Below are positions 60,625-64,000 of a stretch of DNA of 64,000 nucleotides, one piece after another (positions within the stretch are counted from its first letter, which is position 1; each line of letters opens with the position of its first letter). The stretch is from JBFWNG01 sp050251195 (GTDB lineage Bacteria; Bdellovibrionota_B; Oligoflexia; Oligoflexales; Oligoflexaceae). The position numbers were made by a program, and so were the translations under genes. Location of the stretch: NCBI GenBank assembly GCA_050251195.1, contig JBFWNG010000012.1, positions 1 to 64,000 of the forward strand, given 5' to 3'. The notes beneath the pieces were generated by a model. It was not told the origin of the DNA. It made no database searches and was given only the letters and a program-made list of their open reading frames with translations.

Positions 60625-61524
60625 TTATTGTGGTGTGACCCGCACATAGCGGACCGAAACTTGAAACTGCAATCCGGTGTGAATACAATCGGTGTTGTTG
60701 TCGTCCCCGATCGTCACCAAACCGAAAGAGTGTTGACTTGTGTCTGAGAACGAACTGATCTTGTGCAAGACCGAGTCGTCGAAGGCAAGCTTCAACGCAC
60801 CTGTCGTCTCTGTATAAGGCATGACGCAAGTTCCGGTACCGTCGCCTTCGCCCAGGCAATAGTTGTGCGAATAGCCGTCTGGAAGATAGTCTTCATTCCT
60901 TAAAGAGGCCCAGTCGTAAACGTGAAGACCTTCGTGTTGCGGAAGAGCGTAAGTATAATCTTTGCTCATCGCCAATACGACGTTGTTGAAAAGTAAGAAA
61001 ATCTCGTCGTCGAATTGAATTTGCTGCTGCGGAACGTCAAAGGCGACACCACAAATGACCGCATCACTGCCGATGTCGAGATTTTGAGCTTGCTCTCTAC
61101 GTGCTCGCACAACTGCTTGGACCTTGCTCAGGTTGCCGTCCATATTCCATGCGCAAGTCGTCTCAGGGCGATCGAATCGAATGGTTTTCGTCATCGTTTC
61201 AACAACCGCTTGGTTTTGACAGATCTCGCGAACCCCGTCCTCTGTTTTGGTATCGACGGGTTGTGCTGGTCCCTGGTCACCGCCAGAGCCGTCGGGTTCG
61301 CTAGAAGTTTCGTCTCCTCCTTCGCCTGTTGTTGCAGTCTGGTCAGTTTCCGACGTTTGTTGTTCGTTCAAAATTTGATCTTCTGAAGATGCAGTAGGCG
61401 TCTCTTCTAGATCAGCTCCACCACTACTGTCGTAGGATGCGACATTGAAATTCGAAGGTTCTTCTCCACACGAATTCAAGATCGCGAAGATTGCCAATAA
61501 TGGCATTAAATGGATGGTAGTCAT
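60625..61524 (-). CDS. lipoprotein with acidic linker and unknown C-terminal domain
   Basis: 299 residues, AGAGGTGTATT before the ATG. Lipobox ILNSC (Cys19). Residues ~20-95 are a Gly/Glu/Thr/Ser-rich acidic linker. The C-terminal ~200 residues form a compact domain with several cysteines (REICQNQ, TTCAWNM, VICGVAF, NYCLGEG, TCVMPYT, TDCIHTG) and strands such as EIFLLFNNVVLAM. Likely surface-exposed. No known family recognised. Confidence 0.7.
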   Translation of the reverse strand: MTTIHLMPLLAIFAILNSCGEEPSNFNVASYDSSGGADLEETPTASSEDQILNEQQTSETDQTATTGEGGDETSSEPDGSGGDQGPAQPVDTKTEDGVREICQNQAVVETMTKTIRFDRPETTCAWNMDGNLSKVQAVVRARREQAQNLDIGSDAVICGVAFDVPQQQIQFDDEIFLLFNNVVLAMSKDYTYALPQHEGLHVYDWASLRNEDYLPDGYSHNYCLGEGDGTGTCVMPYTETTGALKLAFDDSVLHKISSFSDTSQHSFGLVTIGDDNNTDCIHTGLQFQVSVRYVRVTPQ

Positions 61525-61787
61525 AATACACCTCTAAGCAAAGGAGGCTTAATGCCTCTTTCAAACCAAGATCGGCAAGGCTTTCGCGATATGTAGATGG
61601 GAAGGTAAGTCCCAGTTTTCGTGAATGAAAACCGATGCCATTTCCGATCTGGAAGGGGTTTGAGACGTTAATTTTGGAGGCCGGGAACTGGATTTCTGCC
61701 TAAATTAAGAGGCCCATCTACAGAGGAAAAAAGCCCTTTAAAAATTAGTAACATATGCTAGCCTATTAGTACGCTGCCAGGGTAAAT

Positions 61788-63359
61788 ATGTTTAAGGGAC
61801 TCATAGAGCGCGGTCGCGAATATAGAAGTTTTTTGTTCGTTGTGCCTTACGTTGCCTGTCTCGCAATAGGACATTCGGCGTCGTTCGACGGCGAAAGGTT
61901 TTCGATATTTTGGCCGTCAAACGGAATATTAGTCGGCCTTTTTTTGATTGAACCCTTTCGTAGATGGTGGCCGATCGCCCTCACTGGCTTTATACTGAAC
62001 TGTGTTTTCGATTTGTGGTCACATGAACTGACTCCTTTTCATAGCCTTGCCTTCAGCTTCTGCAACTTGCTTAGCGCCACGATCTCAGCATTCGGCCTGC
62101 GAAAACTAGCACTCATCGGCAACAAACATTTGGAAGCACGATTTCCATTCGTTGCGTTCTTTGTCTCTTGCATAATCTTGGGGCCGTCGATTGGGGCCGT
62201 TTTTGCGTCAGCGTCGATTGCTGGTATCCAGAATTTCAGTCACTTTCTATTTCATTGGCAGATTTGGTCAGTGGCCGATGCAATGGGAAATCTGGCGATC
62301 GTACCCATTGTCTTAATGTATGGAGATCAATTCGGCGGTCGGATGACAAAAGCGGCGTTTCCGTCACGCAGTATTTGGGAATGGGTAGGAACATTGGCGG
62401 CGGTTGGAGCTTGTGCTTGGTTCATCTTTTCAAATAGCGCGGCGGACCGGTCCCTTTTTGAATATCCTTATCTTCTCTTCCCACTTATGGGCTGGGTTTC
62501 TTTGCGCCTGGGAATGAAAGGATCAGCCATCGCCTTGGCGATTGTCATGCAAGTGGGAGTCTGGGCGTCTGTTCGCCTTCTTGCGACGATATTTCGTTTT
62601 CACGAGAACGAATCAACGGGTCTCCTCGCTCTGCAACTCTACCTCATCTCTTTGTACTTCATGTCCTTCTTATTAGCCTCATTATACGAGCAACGCTTTC
62701 TCGACGCGTACAACCTCAAACGACTTTCGAACAAGTTGACATCGGCTCTGGAAGAGGAGCGAAAACGCATCGCGTACGACCTTCACGATAATATTGGACA
62801 GCTCCTGGCCGCTCTTAAAATGAGCGTGGGCGCCATAGGTCATATAGAGCATAAGGAGCAACGGCTGGAGCTTGGGAAGGTTGCGGCTCAAGTTCTCGAC
62901 CAGGCTTTCGAAAGTTTGCGTGCGACGTCGAAAGATTTACGTCCAACCATTATAGACGACATCGGATTGAAGTCTGCTTTTTTGGTTCTAGCCGAAGACG
63001 TGCAAAAGGCATCGGGTATTGAAGTTCGCCTTAACCTCGGTTCTGATATTCCGGTGGGCGGAAAGGCAGCGGTGGACATATACCGAATTACGCAGGAAGC
63101 CCTTTGTAACGCAATTAAGCATTCAGGAACTGAAGCAATCGACATTTCCTTGGATAACACCAACAAGAAACGGGATTTCGTCCTTACAATCAAAGATTAC
63201 GGTCAAGGCATGTCGAATAACCGTATAGGAGGCGAGGGTCTCGGCCTTATCACAATGCGAGAACGAGCTTCGCGTAACGGCGGTGTTTTGACAATCGGTT
63301 CGAACGCGGCGCGGGGGACGACCGTACAGGTTCGTTTTCCTGAAGCAAGTCTATCATGA
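61788..63359 (+). CDS. MASE1-domain sensor histidine kinase (NarX/UhpB-type)
   Basis: 523 residues. Eight or so membrane helices (residues ~15-300) form a MASE1-like sensor (FSIFWPSNGILVGLFLIEPFRR, PSIGAVFASASIAGI). Then HisKA_3 with phospho-acceptor His333 (KRIAYDLHDNIGQLLAALKM) and HATPase_c (YRITQEALCNAIKHS, IKDYGQGMS, GEGLGLITMRERA). This output type usually works with a LuxR/NarL regulator, which is not in the window. Shine-Dalgarno AGGG. The YceI gene follows after 87 bases and may be separate. Confidence 0.88.
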   Translation: MFKGLIERGREYRSFLFVVPYVACLAIGHSASFDGERFSIFWPSNGILVGLFLIEPFRRWWPIALTGFILNCVFDLWSHELTPFHSLAFSFCNLLSATISAFGLRKLALIGNKHLEARFPFVAFFVSCIILGPSIGAVFASASIAGIQNFSHFLFHWQIWSVADAMGNLAIVPIVLMYGDQFGGRMTKAAFPSRSIWEWVGTLAAVGACAWFIFSNSAADRSLFEYPYLLFPLMGWVSLRLGMKGSAIALAIVMQVGVWASVRLLATIFRFHENESTGLLALQLYLISLYFMSFLLASLYEQRFLDAYNLKRLSNKLTSALEEERKRIAYDLHDNIGQLLAALKMSVGAIGHIEHKEQRLELGKVAAQVLDQAFESLRATSKDLRPTIIDDIGLKSAFLVLAEDVQKASGIEVRLNLGSDIPVGGKAAVDIYRITQEALCNAIKHSGTEAIDISLDNTNKKRDFVLTIKDYGQGMSNNRIGGEGLGLITMRERASRNGGVLTIGSNAARGTTVQVRFPEASLS

Positions 63360-63446
63360 TAGAAAACTCCCTAAAGTTGTGATAAAGAATATTTCGGAGG
63401 TTCAGCCGTTGCGATGCCCTAAATGACGTCCTCAAAGGAAACATGA

Positions 63447-63956
63447 ATGAAACAAAAACGAATCTTAAACCTACTATCCATTTTTTGCCTTGCGGTCCCG
63501 ATGGGTGTTGCTTACGCGGAATCACCTGGCACCTTGGCAAAAATAACGCTCTCGCCAGTTGGCTCCTTTGACGTGAAGTCACCTACTATTGTGGGAAAGT
63601 TGGTAAGAAAAGGTTCGGTTTTTTCCGCCAGCGAGCTCAAAGTTCCCGTTGAGAGTCTCAAGACAGGTATTTCCCTCAGGGACACGCATCTCAAGGAAAA
63701 GCTCAACGAAAAGAAGCATCCCTTTATCATCGCTAATAACGTGGCAGCGACTAGTGACAAGGGGAAAGCGAGCATTATGATCGCCGGTGTCACTAAAGAA
63801 ATTGAATTTAAGATAAAGGACCTAGGCAGTAACCTTGCCCAAGCAACGTTTACTCTTGTTTTGCCTGAATTCAAACTCTCTGGAATCAGTTATAAAGGCG
63901 TTGGTGTTGAAGACGAAACCGAAGTTACGGCAGTTATTCCTTATGAAGGTCAATAG
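63447..63956 (+). CDS. secreted YceI-family protein
   Basis: 169 residues with a signal peptide (LLSIFCLAVPMGVAYA) and AAGGAAAC before the ATG. YceI proteins are lipocalin-like beta barrels that bind amphiphiles such as polyisoprenoids. Family features: PVESLKTGISLRDTHLKEKL, KKHPFIIA, TKEIEFKIKD and the final acidic strand (EVTAVI). Its tail overlaps a partial gene that continues past the window. Confidence 0.8.
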   Translation: MKQKRILNLLSIFCLAVPMGVAYAESPGTLAKITLSPVGSFDVKSPTIVGKLVRKGSVFSASELKVPVESLKTGISLRDTHLKEKLNEKKHPFIIANNVAATSDKGKASIMIAGVTKEIEFKIKDLGSNLAQATFTLVLPEFKLSGISYKGVGVEDETEVTAVIPYEGQ

Positions 63957-64000
63957 ACAACTTATTCTTGGCATGAGCGCGATCGCGGCGACCTTGGTAT
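63943..64000 (+). CDS. start of a secreted protein gene cut by the window edge
   Basis: An ATG at 63943, overlapping the YceI gene stop by 14 bases, reads MKVNRQLILGMSAIAATLV up to the last base: the beginning of a typical signal peptide. No strong Shine-Dalgarno sequence, but the overlap suggests coupling. Too short to name. Confidence 0.5.
   Translation, partial: MKVNRQLILGMSAIAATLV

Noticed and set aside
1..64000. tRNA, rRNA, tmRNA or RNase P genes
   Set aside because: I looked for acceptor/T-arm patterns and conserved rRNA and RNase P blocks in the gaps and found none; a short tRNA could still be missed by eye.

Overview
The window looks like a chromosomal piece of a Gram-negative bacterium with an outer membrane, most likely Bdellovibrionota/Oligoflexia or a related former deltaproteobacterium. 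This rests on the very high number of lipobox and signal-peptide proteins, a TIGR02147-type HTH regulator, the DUF1592-like/DUF1501 pair and the NtrY/NtrC and LexA arrangement; the taxon is an inference from gene content. I see no tRNA, rRNA, CRISPR array, prophage or intact transposase gene. Gene density is high, and several operons are coupled by ATGA or GTGA overlaps.

Layout. 1-8318: small secreted protein; a PEP-synthase-fold enzyme resembling rifampicin phosphotransferase; a lipoprotein between two copies of a ~230-bp repeat; a Nudix/methyltransferase pair; a secreted beta-propeller; a secreted clan-A glycosidase-like protein. 8368-14871: lipoproteins, a TonB-like protein that appears to be read from a leaderless mRNA, a VWA lipoprotein paired with a duplicated metalloprotease lipoprotein, a divergent HTH regulator with a palindromic operator, and a cluster of three hairpins. 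14925-21008: FAD oxidoreductase and folD; facing them, a minus-strand run of two coiled-coil proteins, an acyl-CoA dehydrogenase and a CAP-domain protein. 21157-24499: hemE, a YciO/YrdC protein, a class II aldolase homologue without its metal ligands, lipB and a small Cys-rich protein. 24577-27856: ctpA-type protease, a PilF-like TPR lipoprotein and, divergently, rodZ. 27857-28242 is a non-coding stretch rich in stems, a candidate structured RNA. 28243-34780: panC, plsB, rsgA, acyl-CoA dehydrogenase and a degenerate nuclease-fold lipoprotein. 34785-36406: DUF2089/DUF4097 pair.

36775-42059 is the most unusual block: small secreted protein, TonB-dependent receptor, lipoprotein, TonB and an HEEWH (HExxH) protein with a strand-rich C-terminal half. 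It looks like a self-contained TonB-powered cell-surface system of unknown substrate. After a second repeat element (42094-42455) come a patatin phospholipase and lexA with a perfect 21-bp palindromic operator. 44394-49187 is a minus-strand operon: POTRA/beta-barrel protein, DUF4390-like protein, NtrY-type kinase, sigma-54 activator, small lipoprotein. Facing it, a well-formed sigma-54 promoter precedes a di-CxxCH lipoprotein/lipoprotein/DUF1501 operon. The rest holds hflX, a CPA2 antiporter, a YcaC-like hydrolase, a DUF4360 protein, a methyltransferase, a lipoprotein, a MASE1 sensor kinase and a YceI protein.

Where an open frame begins upstream of a signal peptide, lipobox or Shine-Dalgarno sequence, I moved the start to fit and say so.
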